Positions 5,089 through 5,260 of a DNA stretch of 5,260 bases are shown piece after piece. Positions within the stretch are counted from its first letter, which is position 1. Each line of letters begins with the position of its first letter. A program made the position numbers and the translations under genes. Below the pieces are notes generated by a model that searched no databases, was not told where the DNA came from, and saw only the letters and a list, made by a program, of their open reading frames with translations. The DNA comes from an uncultured Selenomonadales bacterium (GTDB lineage: Bacteria; Bacillota; Negativicutes; Selenomonadales; Selenomonadaceae), in assembly GCA_937915725.1 (NCBI GenBank), contig CALGGV010000153.1:1-5260 (forward strand), read 5' to 3'.

Positions 5089-5260
5089 CTACAAATTATT
5101 TTCAAAATCAAGCACGGCGTTATAAATTTCACGTCGGCTCAAATTAAATTTCTGTGCAATTTCACGAATAGCGGCTTTTTTGTCTGCGCCGCCTTCGATT
5201 AATTTAATATAAGCGTCAAGAAAATTTTCCGGCGCGGGTTTTTCAATTTCAGTTTTGCAA
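5089..5260 (-). CDS. rsmI: Probable 16S rRNA (cytidine1402-2'-O)-methyltransferase, C-terminal end only
   Basis: A partial gene: only the last 56 codons lie in the window and the 5' part is beyond the right edge. The protein end contains FLDAYIKLIEGGADKKAA followed by IREIAQKFNLSRREIYNAVL, the pattern of the C-terminal helix-turn-helix of Firmicutes RsmI (a KKEAIK-x-VA-x-x-x-x-x-S-KREVYN type motif). RsmI uses S-adenosylmethionine to methylate the 2'-OH of C1402 in 16S rRNA near the ribosomal P site. The methyltransferase domain itself cannot be seen, so the call rests on this tail and on the position upstream of metG, which is where rsmI lies in Bacillus and relatives. The stop is TAG at 5089-5091. 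A second copy of this coding end follows it. Another HTH-containing protein is possible but less likely. Confidence 0.65.
   Translation of the reverse strand, partial: CKTEIEKPAPENFLDAYIKLIEGGADKKAAIREIAQKFNLSRREIYNAVLDFENNL

Larger units (their letters stand above)
4905..5260. repeat. Tandem direct repeat, period 183 bp (3' end of rsmI)
   Basis: Two direct copies, 4905-5077 and 5088-5260, differ at one base in 173. The second copy reaches the window edge, so the full unit is probably 183 bp. If this is a simple tandem duplication, the ten bases just right of the window should match 5078-5087 (ATTTTAAAAT). Confidence 0.95.

Noticed and set aside
5089..5091. Recoded UAG (pyrrolysine-like or suppressed stop) giving a tail-extended RsmI
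   Set aside because: The other duplicated gene uses UAA, no recoding element is visible, and a simple tandem duplication explains the in-frame continuation; kept only as a hypothesis in the findings.
4905..5260. Template/variable repeat pair of a diversity-generating retroelement
   Set aside because: Only one mismatch exists between the copies, with no adenine-biased pattern, and no reverse transcriptase is in the window.

Overview
This AT-rich window (about 40% G+C by eye) encodes everything on the minus strand. In transcription order, right to left, it holds: the 3' end of a probable rsmI (16S rRNA 2'-O-ribose methyltransferase); a degenerate pyrroline-5-carboxylate-reductase-like protein; metG (methionyl-tRNA synthetase, short form); trpB (tryptophan synthase beta chain); and a small siroheme/4Fe-4S sulfite/nitrite-reductase-family protein. 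Strong Shine-Dalgarno sites, a MetRS with two CXXC zinc knuckles, an RsmI tail of the HTH type, and an rsmI-x-metG order all point to a Firmicutes-type bacterium. In Bacillus that slot reads rsmI-abrB-metG. My guess is Negativicutes, at low to moderate confidence.

Region by region. 5089-5260 is the rsmI C-terminus, cut by the window edge. 4906-5087 is a silent, almost perfect second copy of that C-terminus lying after the rsmI stop. 3957-4892 is the P5CR-like gene, whose ribosome binding site abuts the stop of the silent copy. 3916-3960 is a heptanucleotide tandem repeat filling the gap before metG. 2366-3898 is metG. 2059-2365 is a gene-free stretch with inverted repeats and a locally GC-rich block, perhaps a dispersed intergenic element. 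835-2058 is trpB, which starts at TTG behind a strong Shine-Dalgarno. 786-811 is a good intrinsic terminator. 120-758 is the sulfite-reductase-like gene. 1-119 is a second, diverged copy of that gene's C-terminal coding region, placed after its stop codon and in the same reading frame.

rsmI, the P5CR-like gene and metG probably form a translation-related transcription unit, running through short gaps with no visible terminator. trpB and the sulfite reductase gene are separated by a terminator and are probably expressed separately. No trpA or other trp gene is visible, so trpB looks like an orphan within this window.

The most striking signal is the pair of 3'-end duplications. Two unrelated genes, one at each end of the window, are each followed, directly after their stop codon and in the same frame, by a copy of their own C-terminal coding sequence (period 189 bp on the left, 183 bp on the right). 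Both parent proteins stay intact. This could be real partial tandem duplication, a mechanism that repeatedly generates such tails, or an assembly artefact, since both copies lie at the window edges. I see no defence system, CRISPR array, transposase or phage gene here.
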